Positions 15,271 through 23,683 of a stretch of DNA of 36,070 bases are shown here, one piece after another; position 1 is the stretch's first letter, and each line of letters starts with the position of its first letter. Position numbers and translations under genes: made by a program. The stretch comes from Arenicellales bacterium. Lineage in GTDB: Bacteria; Pseudomonadota; Gammaproteobacteria; Arenicellales; JAANXG01. The notes beneath the pieces are model-generated. The model was not told where the DNA came from. It ran no database searches and worked only from the letters and a program-made list of their open reading frames with translations. The stretch spans positions 1 through 36,070 of the forward strand of contig JASJAT010000041.1 of NCBI GenBank assembly GCA_030066885.1. Direction: 5' to 3'.

Positions 15271-16518
15271 ATGAAAGAACTAGATGTAGCCACTGCGGCG
15301 GATATCACCCCGATAATGACAAAAACGGATACCGAGGCCCAAATCGACATGGTTCGTCTCCGTACTTATCGGCTTCAGCGGCTTCGCAAGCAACTCGTAG
15401 ATTTCGACGTAGCAGCGTGTGTGTTGTTTAGTCCTCTATCCATTCGCTATGCCTCAGGTGTGCGCAATTGCGCTTTGTTCCAAACCCACATTGTCAGTGG
15501 CTATTTGTTCGTACCTGCCGAAGGGCCAGTAATTCTTTTCGACGCAGCACCAGGCCAACGAACCGCACGTGGACTGGAAACCGTCGACGAATGTCGAGAG
15601 GCAATACCGCTGAACTATATGTACGCCGGTTCGCGCATGACCGAATGGGCACAACGCTGGGCGGCGGAGATGGCGGATCTCATCAGCCAGCACGGCGGGG
15701 GTAACCGACGGTTGGCGGTAGAGCGTGTGGGAACTCAAACTACACTCGCGTTAGCGGCGAATAGCGTCGAAGTGGTAGACGGTATGGATATCATCGAATC
15801 CGCCCGTAAAATTAAAGGCCCTGAGGAAATCATGTGCATTAATTACGCGATCGCCGTGGCCGAGGCAGGTATGTGGCGCATCCGTAGTGCACTGGAACCT
15901 GGAAAGACAGAACTGCAATTGTGGAGTTTGCTCTGGCAAACCAACATCGAGCATGGCGGCGATTGGTTAGAATGTCGCTTGTTCAGCTCGGGCGACCGCA
16001 TCAATCCCTGGCAACAGGAAGCGAGTCATCGTCTTGTTCGGCCTAACGAGCTATTGGCGTTCGATACCGACATGATCGGCCCCTTTGGTTATGCGGCGGA
16101 TGTATCACGAACGTTTTTTTCTGGCCCGGGTAGACCCAACGACTATCAGAAAGACCTGTACCGGCGCGCTTACGAAGAGGTTCATCAAAATTTGAACTTG
16201 ATGCGACCAGGTATGAGTTTCAAAGAGATTACGGAGAAAGCCTATCGACAGCCAGAGCGATTCGTTCCTAACCGCTATCCAGTCCTCGCCCACGGTGTAG
16301 GTATGAGTGATGAATGGCCGGCTATTTTCTATCCTCAAGACTACCCCGACTATGGCTATGATGGCGAGCTTGAGCCGGGCATGGTGATGTCGGTCGAAAG
16401 CTACGTCGGTGAGGTCGGCGGTGCCGAAGGGGTAAAGCTTGAGCAGCAGATCGTGATCACCGAAGAAGGTCACAAACTTCTTTGCAAGTACCCGTTTGAG
16501 GATGAACTACTCGATTAG
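15271..16518 (+). CDS. M24-fold enzyme, probable DMSP lyase DddP homologue
   Basis: A 415-residue pita-bread (M24) protein with an N-terminal creatinase-like domain (about 30-170) and a catalytic domain (about 180-410). The metal ligands are D265, D267 and D277 in FDTDMIGPFGYAAD, H341 in LAHGVGMSDEW, E376 in SVESYVG and E391 in GVKLEQQ. As I recall the DddP of Ruegeria lacuscaerulensis, its iron-site residues are D295, D297, D307, H371, E406 and E421, with catalytic Y366 and D377. Every one matches here with a constant shift of 30, including Y336 and D347. DddP cleaves dimethylsulphoniopropionate to DMS and acrylate. An aminopeptidase P, prolidase or ectoine-hydrolase relative remains possible. 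It is followed by a methyltransferase 34 bases on. Confidence 0.75.
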   Translation: MKELDVATAADITPIMTKTDTEAQIDMVRLRTYRLQRLRKQLVDFDVAACVLFSPLSIRYASGVRNCALFQTHIVSGYLFVPAEGPVILFDAAPGQRTARGLETVDECREAIPLNYMYAGSRMTEWAQRWAAEMADLISQHGGGNRRLAVERVGTQTTLALAANSVEVVDGMDIIESARKIKGPEEIMCINYAIAVAEAGMWRIRSALEPGKTELQLWSLLWQTNIEHGGDWLECRLFSSGDRINPWQQEASHRLVRPNELLAFDTDMIGPFGYAADVSRTFFSGPGRPNDYQKDLYRRAYEEVHQNLNLMRPGMSFKEITEKAYRQPERFVPNRYPVLAHGVGMSDEWPAIFYPQDYPDYGYDGELEPGMVMSVESYVGEVGGAEGVKLEQQIVITEEGHKLLCKYPFEDELLD

Positions 16519-16552
16519 CTTGGACGAAATGACCACCGCAGGAAAGCAACCG

Positions 16553-17194
16553 ATGACCAATCATAAGAAAGAAATACTCGATAGAGTGTACAGCGCGAAG
16601 ACAAACATTGAACTCGAAGCCGGCTATAACGAATGGGCACGAAGCTACGATGATGATCTTCGCCGCTTTGGCTATCGACTCCCCACAATAGTTACCGGAC
16701 TGTGTGGGAGGTATGTCAGCCGGGAGGCTGGCCTGCTTCTAGATGCAGGTTGCGGAACTGGCTTGATTGGTGACGCTCTTCGTTTACTCGGCTATGAGCA
16801 TCTGGTCGGGATAGACATGTCGGCGGGAATGCTTAGTGTAGCTCGTGAAAAGGGTTCGTACTGTGAACTACATCAAATGATTCTCGGTAATCCGCTCGAG
16901 TTCGACGATAACAAATTTGCTGCCACATTTGCAGTAGGTGTAATCACTATTGGACATGCGCCGGCAGACGCATTTGATGAACTGATTCGAGTTACCCAAT
17001 CCGGTGGCTATTTGATTTTTAGCATCCGGGTCGATCGTGAACCTGAATCCGGGTACTTGGCGAAACTTGATACACTCGAACAACAGCAACGATGGCGCCG
17101 TATCGAGATGACCGAGCCTTTTCAATCGTTACCTCTCGCGGAGCCCGAGGTGATACATCGTGTCTGCGTCTATCAGACCAGACAACTCAAGTGA
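16553..17194 (+). CDS. Class I SAM-dependent methyltransferase
   Basis: A 213-residue Rossmann-fold methyltransferase. Motif I is LLDAGCGTGLIGDAL near residues 61-75, then the acidic SAM-ribose residue in LVGIDMSAGML, motif II/III around FAATFAVGVITIGHAP, and SGGYLIFSIRVD. The N-terminal EAGYNEWARSYDDDLRRFGY is typical of the METTL27 (WBSCR27)-like group. The start at 16553 is preferred because AGGAAAG lies six bases ahead; an upstream ATG at 16496 would overlap the M24 gene by 23 bases. The acceptor is unknown. Tight coupling to the preceding enzyme suggests co-transcription. A hairpin follows 20 bases after the stop. Confidence 0.85.
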   Translation: MTNHKKEILDRVYSAKTNIELEAGYNEWARSYDDDLRRFGYRLPTIVTGLCGRYVSREAGLLLDAGCGTGLIGDALRLLGYEHLVGIDMSAGMLSVAREKGSYCELHQMILGNPLEFDDNKFAATFAVGVITIGHAPADAFDELIRVTQSGGYLIFSIRVDREPESGYLAKLDTLEQQQRWRRIEMTEPFQSLPLAEPEVIHRVCVYQTRQLK

Positions 17195-17214
17195 TTTGTA
17201 ATTTAGTTGCAGTT

Positions 17215-17246
17215 AAACACCATATACATGAGAAAATATGGTGTTT
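17215..17246. terminator. 10-base hairpin after the methyltransferase gene
   Basis: AAACACCATA (17215-17224) pairs perfectly with TATGGTGTTT (17237-17246) across a 12-base loop. The stem starts 20 bases after the methyltransferase stop. There is no T-run after it, so it is not a textbook terminator; it may protect the 3' end of the message or serve as an operator for the protease gene downstream. Confidence 0.4.
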
Positions 17247-17333
17247 GAACAAGACCTTGAAAAATGGAAGTAAAGCCCCCACTCGAGGGAAACTGCTCTA
17301 CCATTAAACGCCTTGTATTCTGAGGGAATTGAA

Positions 17334-18788
17334 ATGCGCATCTACCGATACCTCCCAATATTTATGCTGCTGGCGATCGCCGCCCCGACGTTGCATGCAC
17401 AAGACGGTGGGGTCGATAGTCTGCGCCAAACTGGTAAGGCTTTTGCAGCAGTAGCTCGCGAGGTATCCCCTTCAGTTGTATTTATCCAAGTGGAAGTCAG
17501 CGCAATCGACCAGCCGCGTTCACCTTTTGGTGACGAGAGATGGCCCTTCGGTGATGACTTTTTCAGGCGCTTCTTCGAGGACCAGTTTCCAGGGCTGCCA
17601 CGTCGTGAGGAGCCACAACCCAGGCGTCCTACATTAGGACAGGGGTCTGGTTTTGTGTTTGCTCCTGAAGACAAATTACAGACAGACAAGAGCTATATCT
17701 TGACCAATAACCATGTCGTGAGAAACGCGGAAAGAATTAAAGTGAAATTCCAGGATGGGCGCGAGTTCGATGCGACAGTCACTGGAACGGATCCACAGTC
17801 AGATGTCGCCGTGATCGAAGTACAGAACGGTGACCTACCTGCGCTTAAGCTGGCGGACTCCTCGAAGCTGGAAGTTGGTGAGTGGGTAGTTGCTATCGGC
17901 AACCCTTTTGGTTTAAGCCACACCCTTACAGTCGGGGTAGTCAGCGCCAAAGGTCGCACCAGCCTTGGGATCAACGACTATGAGGATTTTATCCAGACCG
18001 ACGCTGCCATTAACCCCGGAAACTCGGGTGGCCCTCTGGTCAATCTTGATGGTGACGTCGTTGGGATAAACACAGCGATCTTCACCCGCAGCGGTGGCTA
18101 TATGGGCGTAGGTTTCGCCATTCCCATCAATTTGGCCAAGGCTATCGCGACTCAGTTGATCTCGGAGGGGCAGGTGACGCGCGGTTTTCTTGGCATCGTC
18201 ATTCAGGCCCTGACCCCCGATCTGGCAGAGTCATTCGATCTTGAACAGACTCAGGGCATTTTGATCGCGCAAGTCTCGGAAGACTCACCGGCCGAAAGAG
18301 CTGGGTTGCGCCAGGGCGACGTGATCGTGGCCTATCAGGGCAGACCGGTTAAAGATATAGGCCAATTTCGTAATCGTGTGTCGCTCACCCCGCCGGGCAG
18401 CTCGGAACAACTCACAATCATCCGCGATGGAAAGCGCCAGGATGTCACGGTAACCATAGGTGAACTTAGCAAGGACAGACTCACTGCGGAGGCCCCGGCA
18501 CAAAGCACAGAAGAGATTGGCTTGACCGTGCAGACGTTGACACCAGAGTTGGCTGAGCAATTCAACACCAAGGCCGGAGAAGGTGTGGTGGTTACAGCGG
18601 TTCGACCGGGCTCCATTGCCGCCCAGGCGGGCATTGAACCCGGTGCGGTGATCATGCAAGTAAACCAGAAACCAATCCGAAACGCGGCGGAGTTCAAAGA
18701 AGCGGTCAGGCTAAGCCAAAGTACCCGACGCGTTTTGTTACTTATCCGTAAAGACAACCTCCAGCGTTTTATCGTTCTGAGCTGGTAA
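17334..18788 (+). CDS. degP: DegP/HtrA-like periplasmic serine protease (Do family)
   Basis: A periplasmic quality-control protease and chaperone. The start at 17334 is preferred over 17313 because GAGGGA sits six bases ahead and a signal peptide ending TLHA follows. The trypsin-like domain has the triad H127 (TNNHVV), D157 (PQSDVAVI) and S231 (NPGNSGGPL). A proline- and charge-rich LA-type loop lies about 60-100. Two PDZ domains follow (about 255-355 and 380-480), each with the peptide-binding start of its type (RGFLGI; IGLTV) and AERAGLRQGDVI or AAQAGIEPGAVI. The 484-residue length fits DegP/DegQ/MucD. MucD is the closest type given the pattern in pseudomonads, though no sigma-E genes adjoin it here. 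A dispersed repeat follows the stop. Confidence 0.93.
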   Translation: MRIYRYLPIFMLLAIAAPTLHAQDGGVDSLRQTGKAFAAVAREVSPSVVFIQVEVSAIDQPRSPFGDERWPFGDDFFRRFFEDQFPGLPRREEPQPRRPTLGQGSGFVFAPEDKLQTDKSYILTNNHVVRNAERIKVKFQDGREFDATVTGTDPQSDVAVIEVQNGDLPALKLADSSKLEVGEWVVAIGNPFGLSHTLTVGVVSAKGRTSLGINDYEDFIQTDAAINPGNSGGPLVNLDGDVVGINTAIFTRSGGYMGVGFAIPINLAKAIATQLISEGQVTRGFLGIVIQALTPDLAESFDLEQTQGILIAQVSEDSPAERAGLRQGDVIVAYQGRPVKDIGQFRNRVSLTPPGSSEQLTIIRDGKRQDVTVTIGELSKDRLTAEAPAQSTEEIGLTVQTLTPELAEQFNTKAGEGVVVTAVRPGSIAAQAGIEPGAVIMQVNQKPIRNAAEFKEAVRLSQSTRRVLLLIRKDNLQRFIVLSW

Positions 18789-18802
18789 TTGAGTGACAAG
18801 CT

Positions 18803-18930
18803 TGGATTTGAAAGTAAAAAAAAATGTTAAAACCCGAAACAGCTTACTGAAAAAGGGTCTTCAAACTTTCAACTTTCATACTTTTAACTAATTAGATTGC
18901 CACAGTTGCTGACGTGGCCTCAATGACAAG
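18803..18930. repeat. Dispersed inverted-repeat element, copy A (degraded)
   Basis: After the protease stop the segment TTTGAAAGTAAAAAAAAATG, then AGCTTACTGAAAAAGG, CAAACTTTCAACTTTCATAC and TTTTAACT resembles the complete element at 25043-25138. It is followed, as there, by a GATTGC ... CAATGACAAGG piece. The whole region separates the convergent protease and CBS genes, and the hairpin could end transcription from both sides. Confidence 0.5.
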
Positions 18931-18953
18931 GCTTCGAATTAATCAGAGCTTCC

Positions 18954-19472
18954 TTAATTAGTCAGAACCCCGATAAGGACCAAGACAAAGAACACGATGA
19001 TCAAGGCAATAAGAGCCTTGTTCTTCATCACCGACACACCAAGCTTCTGACTGAGGCCTTCGATTTCGGCCTTCTGCGCGGATAGTGCCCATACCGTAAG
19101 ATCACCGCTGGATATCAGTGCTTCCAGTGTTTCCCCGGTTACCAACGGCAGATGTCGAATGCGTTCTTCAGTCACCTTCCGCATAGCCTCTTCAACCGTC
19201 ATCGACGCTTCGACGCGTTGAGGATTCGGCGTCATTACGTCTGACACCTTTGTGGTCTTCGCATCCAGACCTTCTCCCACCACGCGAATCAACAGGTCGC
19301 GCTCGGAAAAAATCCCAGCCAGGCTGCCGTCGTCATTCAACACGACCAACGCCCCGATATTTCGGCTTTTCATTTTAGCGACTGCGTCAGAGACGAGGTC
19401 GTCTGGTCCAACAGACTGAACGCCTTCGTGTTTCGAATCGGCAATAGCCCGTAAAGTGCTTTGCATGCTCAT
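18954..19472 (-). CDS. Tail-anchored CBS-pair protein
   Basis: A 172-residue protein with two CBS motifs (about 10-65 and 75-130): DDLVSDAVAKMKSRNIGALVVL and SMTVEEAMRKVTEERIRHLPLV, each followed by the usual D/SGxLxGIFSERDLL or ISSGDLTVW. CBS pairs bind adenine nucleotides and sense energy state. The last 23 residues (ALIALIIVFFVLVLIGVLTN) form a single membrane helix at the very C-terminus, so the CBS pair should face the cytoplasm. It is the third gene of an operon with the universal stress protein and the Na/Pi cotransporter, 47 bases after the latter, and has a good GAGGAG ribosome site. Modulation of the cotransporter by nucleotides is a fair inference. Confidence 0.85.
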   Translation of the reverse strand: MSMQSTLRAIADSKHEGVQSVGPDDLVSDAVAKMKSRNIGALVVLNDDGSLAGIFSERDLLIRVVGEGLDAKTTKVSDVMTPNPQRVEASMTVEEAMRKVTEERIRHLPLVTGETLEALISSGDLTVWALSAQKAEIEGLSQKLGVSVMKNKALIALIIVFFVLVLIGVLTN

Positions 19473-19519
19473 TTGTAGTTCTCCTCGGAGATAGGTTTTA
19501 GGTTGAGCAATGAGTCCAC

Positions 19520-21307
19520 TTAAGCTGCTCTATCGATCATTTCTTCGGGAATGACATCTTTGGCCATCCTTTTAGCGAAATAGTAGATTCGCTTGAGTTT
19601 TTCGATGAGATCAATCTCCAACGTATAGGCTTCCAGTCTCCCAGGTTCAGGTGCCACTAAACGTTCGGCTTGATGGGCTTGTGCATTTTCGGCTAGCCGG
19701 CTAACAGTATTCTTCTTGGCGATAACTTCCTGGGCTGCTTTCTGATCGTTCTGCATGACCGCTGACGTCGCCTGTTCAACGATTTTAGCCACCTGGCCAT
19801 GAAATTCAGTGAGCAACGCTTGAGTTTGATCACTGACCGTAACACCTTGTTCGATACGTTTTTCACCCAACGCTACCAAGTCAGTTTCGATGATATCACC
19901 GATGTTCTCTAAATCATTCACGGCATCCATGAGTCGAACGAGTTGCTTGCTTTGATCTTCTGTAAGCTGCTTGCCGCTAATCTTTCCCAGATAGGTGACA
20001 ATATGTCCATGCAAAATATCCACCTCGTCATCGAGTTTGGCAAGGCCAATCAAGCTGTCTCGGTCTCCGGTAAGAACAGCCGACATCATATTATCCATCA
20101 TTACCTGTACGCGCTCTCCCATATGCCCTATCTCGAGACGGGTGCGCTCTAACGCCAGTGACGGGGTCTCAATGAGCTCTTCGTCAAGATATTTTGGCGC
20201 GATTATCACTTTCTCATCCAGGGGCTTATCGGGTACTAAGCTTTCAACCAATCGTGCGATGGGACCTGTAAACCAGATAAAGACAACTGTGTTCACAACG
20301 TTAAAAACCGTATGGGCATTCGCGATCTGGCGCGGCGCTTCAGCTGCGAGCTTTGCGGTTCCAGTCAATTCTTCGTGAACCGGCGACATGGCCGTCACGA
20401 AGGCGGCCAGTTGGTCGATCAGCCCAATCCATAGAATTACCCCCGCAACGTTGAACAAGACGTGAACAACAGCAGCACGAACTGCTTCTCTCGGCTTACC
20501 TATGGCAGCCAGCAACGCTGTGACACAGGTACCGATATTCGCACCGAAGGCCAAAGCGATACCGGCAGGGAGTGTGATGAACCCTTGCGTGGCCATGACG
20601 ATCACAATACCTGTTGTCGCCGACGAGGATTGGATAAGCCCGGTAAAAGCGGCAGCTATGGCAATACCGATGAGCGGGTTTTCCATGGTAGCCATTAGAT
20701 CTAAAAATGGCTGGTAGCTGCGAAGGGGTTTCATGGCATTTCCCATTACCGCCATGCCAAAGAAAACCAATCCCAGGCCCATGATCATACCGCCGTATTG
20801 TTTAATTTTTTCCTGCTTGGAAAAAAACAGCATGCTAAAGCCCACCGCTACCATCAGCAACGCGGCCTTGGTCACCTTAAAGGCGACGATCTGTGCAGTT
20901 ATGGTAGTGCCGATGTTGGCGCCCATAATGACCCCGATGGATTGGGCCATGGACATCAGTCCTGCCGTGATAAATCCCACTACCAGTACAGTCGTCACCG
21001 ACGACGATTGAATAACAGCGGTGACGAAAGCGCCTGTTATCGCACCCATAAAACGGTTGGTGGTCAGTTTGGCGAGGATCAGTTTCATGCGCTCACCGGC
21101 TACGGCTTTGAGGGCCTCTGCCATCTGATCCATGCCGAACAGGAATATTGCCAGCCCGCCGAACAGACTCATGACCATGGTCCCCCAGGCTATCTCCTGG
21201 CTGTCTTTTTCTGCAGCCAACACCACCCATGGCAGCAGGGCAAGGGCAGCGGCACTGACGAACAATATGGCTATTCTGGGATTCTTAACTTGCTGAAACA
21301 TCTGCAT
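19520..21307 (-). CDS. Na/Pi cotransporter family protein with C-terminal PhoU-like domain
   Basis: An inner-membrane sodium-phosphate cotransporter of the NptA/YjbB (SLC34-like) family. Two inverted Na_Pi_cotrans repeats (about 35-180 and 190-340) each carry the QSSS signature: VIQSSSVTTVLVVGF and LIQSSSATTGIVIVM, with partner motifs MGANIGTTITAQ and FGANIGTCVTAL. The first 28 residues could be an N-terminal signal or first helix. Residues about 385-590 are cytoplasmic and helical and form a PhoU-like domain (with ...VNDLENIGDIIETD, ExxxD type). YjbB of E. coli exports phosphate, so direction here is uncertain. The gene starts 14 bases after the usp gene, with GAGGAG ahead, and precedes the CBS gene. 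Confidence 0.92.
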   Translation of the reverse strand: MQMFQQVKNPRIAILFVSAAALALLPWVVLAAEKDSQEIAWGTMVMSLFGGLAIFLFGMDQMAEALKAVAGERMKLILAKLTTNRFMGAITGAFVTAVIQSSSVTTVLVVGFITAGLMSMAQSIGVIMGANIGTTITAQIVAFKVTKAALLMVAVGFSMLFFSKQEKIKQYGGMIMGLGLVFFGMAVMGNAMKPLRSYQPFLDLMATMENPLIGIAIAAAFTGLIQSSSATTGIVIVMATQGFITLPAGIALAFGANIGTCVTALLAAIGKPREAVRAAVVHVLFNVAGVILWIGLIDQLAAFVTAMSPVHEELTGTAKLAAEAPRQIANAHTVFNVVNTVVFIWFTGPIARLVESLVPDKPLDEKVIIAPKYLDEELIETPSLALERTRLEIGHMGERVQVMMDNMMSAVLTGDRDSLIGLAKLDDEVDILHGHIVTYLGKISGKQLTEDQSKQLVRLMDAVNDLENIGDIIETDLVALGEKRIEQGVTVSDQTQALLTEFHGQVAKIVEQATSAVMQNDQKAAQEVIAKKNTVSRLAENAQAHQAERLVAPEPGRLEAYTLEIDLIEKLKRIYYFAKRMAKDVIPEEMIDRAA

Positions 21308-21321
21308 AGCACGGCTCCTCG

Positions 21322-21813
21322 TTATTGGTCTTGTGCCTCTTGTGCCTTAACGATGGTCACGGGAACGGGACAGAGCCGTACAACCTGTTCCGCCTTAGAT
21401 CCTAGGAGTATGTGCGACAACCCCGTACGGCCTTTGCTCCCCATTACCACCATGTGCGCTTGGACTTTTTCCACTGCTTCGAGGATTCTGGCAACCGGCA
21501 GTCCAACCAACAACTTGGTCTCGGCCCGTTTGAGACATGCTTTATCCGGGTGGTCCGTGATCATCCGTTTCATAAAATCGTCCATCATTTCAGACGCAAC
21601 GTCTTCTATTTTCTTAAGGTCGTCTGTACTCTGCCTTCCGGCGTAGAATCCAGGTGCATCACCGGGATCATGTACGACGTGCAGAACGATAAGCGGACTC
21701 GGAATACATTCGGCCAATTCACTAGCGAATAGCAGGGCTGCCTCTGAATGCGCCGAAAAATCAACGGGGACGAGTATAGGTCGAGTTTGTGCCTTTTTTG
21801 CTGTTTTTGCCAT
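21322..21813 (-). CDS. Universal stress protein (UspA family)
   Basis: A 163-residue single-domain universal stress protein. The N-terminal strand reads RPILVPVDFSAHSEAALLFA with the ATP-contact aspartate (VDFS), and the C-terminal nucleotide loop is MVVMGSKGRTGLSHILLGSK followed by AEQVVRLCPVPVTIVK, matching G-2x-G-9x-G-[ST]. ATP binding is therefore likely. The ATG at 21813 is preferred to a GTG at 21825 because GGAGGG lies six bases before it. It is the first gene of the operon with the Na/Pi cotransporter and the CBS protein. A perfect FNR-type site 80 bases upstream suggests induction at low oxygen, as known for Anr-controlled usp genes of Pseudomonas. Confidence 0.92.
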   Translation of the reverse strand: MAKTAKKAQTRPILVPVDFSAHSEAALLFASELAECIPSPLIVLHVVHDPGDAPGFYAGRQSTDDLKKIEDVASEMMDDFMKRMITDHPDKACLKRAETKLLVGLPVARILEAVEKVQAHMVVMGSKGRTGLSHILLGSKAEQVVRLCPVPVTIVKAQEAQDQ

Positions 21814-21864
21814 TTTTCCCTCCACTGATCCGATACTAATAAATACTCACCGGATTCAGTTCAA

Positions 21865-21906
21865 AGGATAAATCCACTAACCTGCCTGTTCGTTGATATA
21901 TATCAA
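21865..21906 (-). promoter_or_regulatory. FNR/ANR-type operator and promoter of the usp operon
   Basis: TTGATATATATCAA (21893-21906) matches the FNR consensus TTGAT-N4-ATCAA at all ten fixed positions. On the minus strand a -10-like TATCCT lies at 21870-21865, which would place transcription start near 21858 and the operator centre at about -41.5, the standard class II activator position. The start codon is at 21813. No clear second operator is seen for the divergent gene at 22109. Confidence 0.7.
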
Positions 21907-22108
21907 GCTATTGAATACTCTAAGAAGACTATTATTTTAAAGCCATACTTGAGATATCGACCGATATCCCTTGTCTAGCTGAGCGAAACTCCGAAGACAG
22001 GCTATAGTATTAGTGAACCGGTTGCCGCCGATTATTGAGAAGAAAGAAACGCGGCGATACGAATAACTTTGGAGGAAGCGGACAAACCAGCGGCAATGAG
22101 AAACGACG

Positions 22109-23674
22109 ATGGAACAACTGCTAAACGAATTAGCTCAGAACTGGGAGGCCCTGACATCCTATCTGGCATTTGACACGACGCGACTGTCTGAGCCAGGGAT
22201 GGTCGCGCGATTGGTCCTGCAGTTGCTATTACTCATCGCGTCCGCTTTTTTCTCGGGTTCCGAAACGGCCTTGTTTTCGCTATCACGGTTCGATCTGCAA
22301 CAGCTACGCAAAATACGTAACCCTTATTCCGAAACACTTCATGCCCTGCTTGACCAGCCACGACGTCTGATCATCTCGATATTGAGTGGTAACGAGCTGG
22401 TGAATATCGCCGCAACGGCGAATATGACGTTTATCTTGGTCAGCTTGTACGGTCCGGATCGCGGCGGCTGGATCAATCTAATTGTGATGGTTCCGTTACT
22501 GCTGTTGTTTGGGGAAGTCACACCGAAAACCATAGCTGTATTCAATCCGGTTCGTTTCAGCACCCGTATAGCAAGGCCAATGGACGTCTGGGTAACTCTG
22601 GTCACACCTTTACGCCTGCTGATTCGTGGTATTGCGGATCGTGTCACCAGACTGATCGTGGGTGAGACCACTGACGCGGAGAATATTTTACGTAAAGACG
22701 AGTTCCTCACCCTGGTCGAGGAGGTCACGCGGGAAGGCGAGTTGAGCGCAACTGAGCGAGCGCTCATTTATAACTTGCTGGAGGCAGGAGATACAGAGAT
22801 CGTAGAAATCATGACACCCCGTACCCGGGTGAAATTCCTTCAAGCCGATATGTCTTTACCTGAGATGATTAGTCAATTTCAGGTTTATCAGCATCCAAGG
22901 GTCCCTGTTTACCGGGGCCATAGGGATAACCTCATCGGATTTGTGCATGCAGAAGATGTCTTGCGACTGGTGCTCGACCAGGTAGATCTGGAGTCCCTTA
23001 CCCCTAAGGACATCATGCATCCCCCTGTGGTCGTTCCGTTGACTAAAAAAGTTGACGAAATGTTCGATTTCTTCGCGACCAACGCTGCCCGGGCGGCCGC
23101 CTGTCTTAATGAATTCGGCGGCGTTGAGGGCTTCATCACCATGAAGGACGTGATTAACTTCATCTTCGGAGAGGTCAGCGGCAGGGCCGTGGGAGAAGAG
23201 CTTTATCAAGAGCGGGATGAAAATACTTATATTGTCCCGGGCGATATGAAACTGAACTATTTTGACGATCTGACTAACTTCGGTATCGAGGACCCACGAA
23301 TGACCACCATAGGGGGCGTCGCGTTCCGGCATCTGGACCGGCTGCCAAAGGTGGGGGATAAGGTCACAGTGGAGGGCATCAACATCAAGATTTTGGAAAT
23401 GGATGCTCACCGAATAGCCAAAGTCCAGGTATCACCGGCCTTCGCAGCGACTGAAGAGGATGAAGACGCGACTACATCGACCCCGGTGAAACCGGAAGCG
23501 GCGGTGGAGCATGATCAACTCCCGTCGTCTACTGAATCCCCCCTGCAGGGGGAACCGGTTCAAGCAGCGGTGGAAGAGAGCCCGGTCGAGGAGGCGCACA
23601 CCGGCAAGGACAAACCTGCGAAGTCCAAATCCACCGGCGATACTAATGATCTGAAGAAAAAGACCGTAGCCTAG
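22109..23674 (+). CDS. CNNM/CorC-type (hemolysin family) membrane protein, paralogue 1
   Basis: An inner-membrane protein of the CNNM/CorC/HlyC family, linked to magnesium or cobalt efflux and metal tolerance. Order of parts: DUF21 transmembrane domain (about 25-200) with AFFSGSETALFSLSRFDLQQ and LLFGEVTPKT; a linker with LVEEVTREGELSATERALI; a CBS pair (about 225-345) with IMTPRTRVKFL and KDIMHPPVVVP; and a CorC_HlyC domain (about 360-440). In the second CBS the usual VDEFG is replaced by LNEFGGVEGFITMKD. The last 75 residues are a low-complexity tail rich in Glu, Pro, Ser and Lys, not typical of the family. The second paralogue starts 9 bases after its stop. Confidence 0.9.
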   Translation: MEQLLNELAQNWEALTSYLAFDTTRLSEPGMVARLVLQLLLLIASAFFSGSETALFSLSRFDLQQLRKIRNPYSETLHALLDQPRRLIISILSGNELVNIAATANMTFILVSLYGPDRGGWINLIVMVPLLLLFGEVTPKTIAVFNPVRFSTRIARPMDVWVTLVTPLRLLIRGIADRVTRLIVGETTDAENILRKDEFLTLVEEVTREGELSATERALIYNLLEAGDTEIVEIMTPRTRVKFLQADMSLPEMISQFQVYQHPRVPVYRGHRDNLIGFVHAEDVLRLVLDQVDLESLTPKDIMHPPVVVPLTKKVDEMFDFFATNAARAAACLNEFGGVEGFITMKDVINFIFGEVSGRAVGEELYQERDENTYIVPGDMKLNYFDDLTNFGIEDPRMTTIGGVAFRHLDRLPKVGDKVTVEGINIKILEMDAHRIAKVQVSPAFAATEEDEDATTSTPVKPEAAVEHDQLPSSTESPLQGEPVQAAVEESPVEEAHTGKDKPAKSKSTGDTNDLKKKTVA

Positions 23675-23683
23675 GGTGAATCT

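Noticed and set aside
17260-17310. Minus-strand segment GTTTAATGGTAGAGC resembling the D-arm of a tRNA-Gly
   Set aside because: The neighbouring bases do not form an acceptor stem, anticodon stem or T-arm, so there is no tRNA; at best it is a chance match or an old fragment.
20798-21646. 282-residue plus-strand frame opposite the Na/Pi cotransporter and usp genes
   Set aside because: It is antisense to two well-supported genes, crosses their boundary, and is rich in His, Gly and Arg with no family match.
22856-23410. 184-residue minus-strand frame within the first CNNM gene
   Set aside because: It lies antisense to the conserved CBS and CorC domains and shows no motif or start signal.
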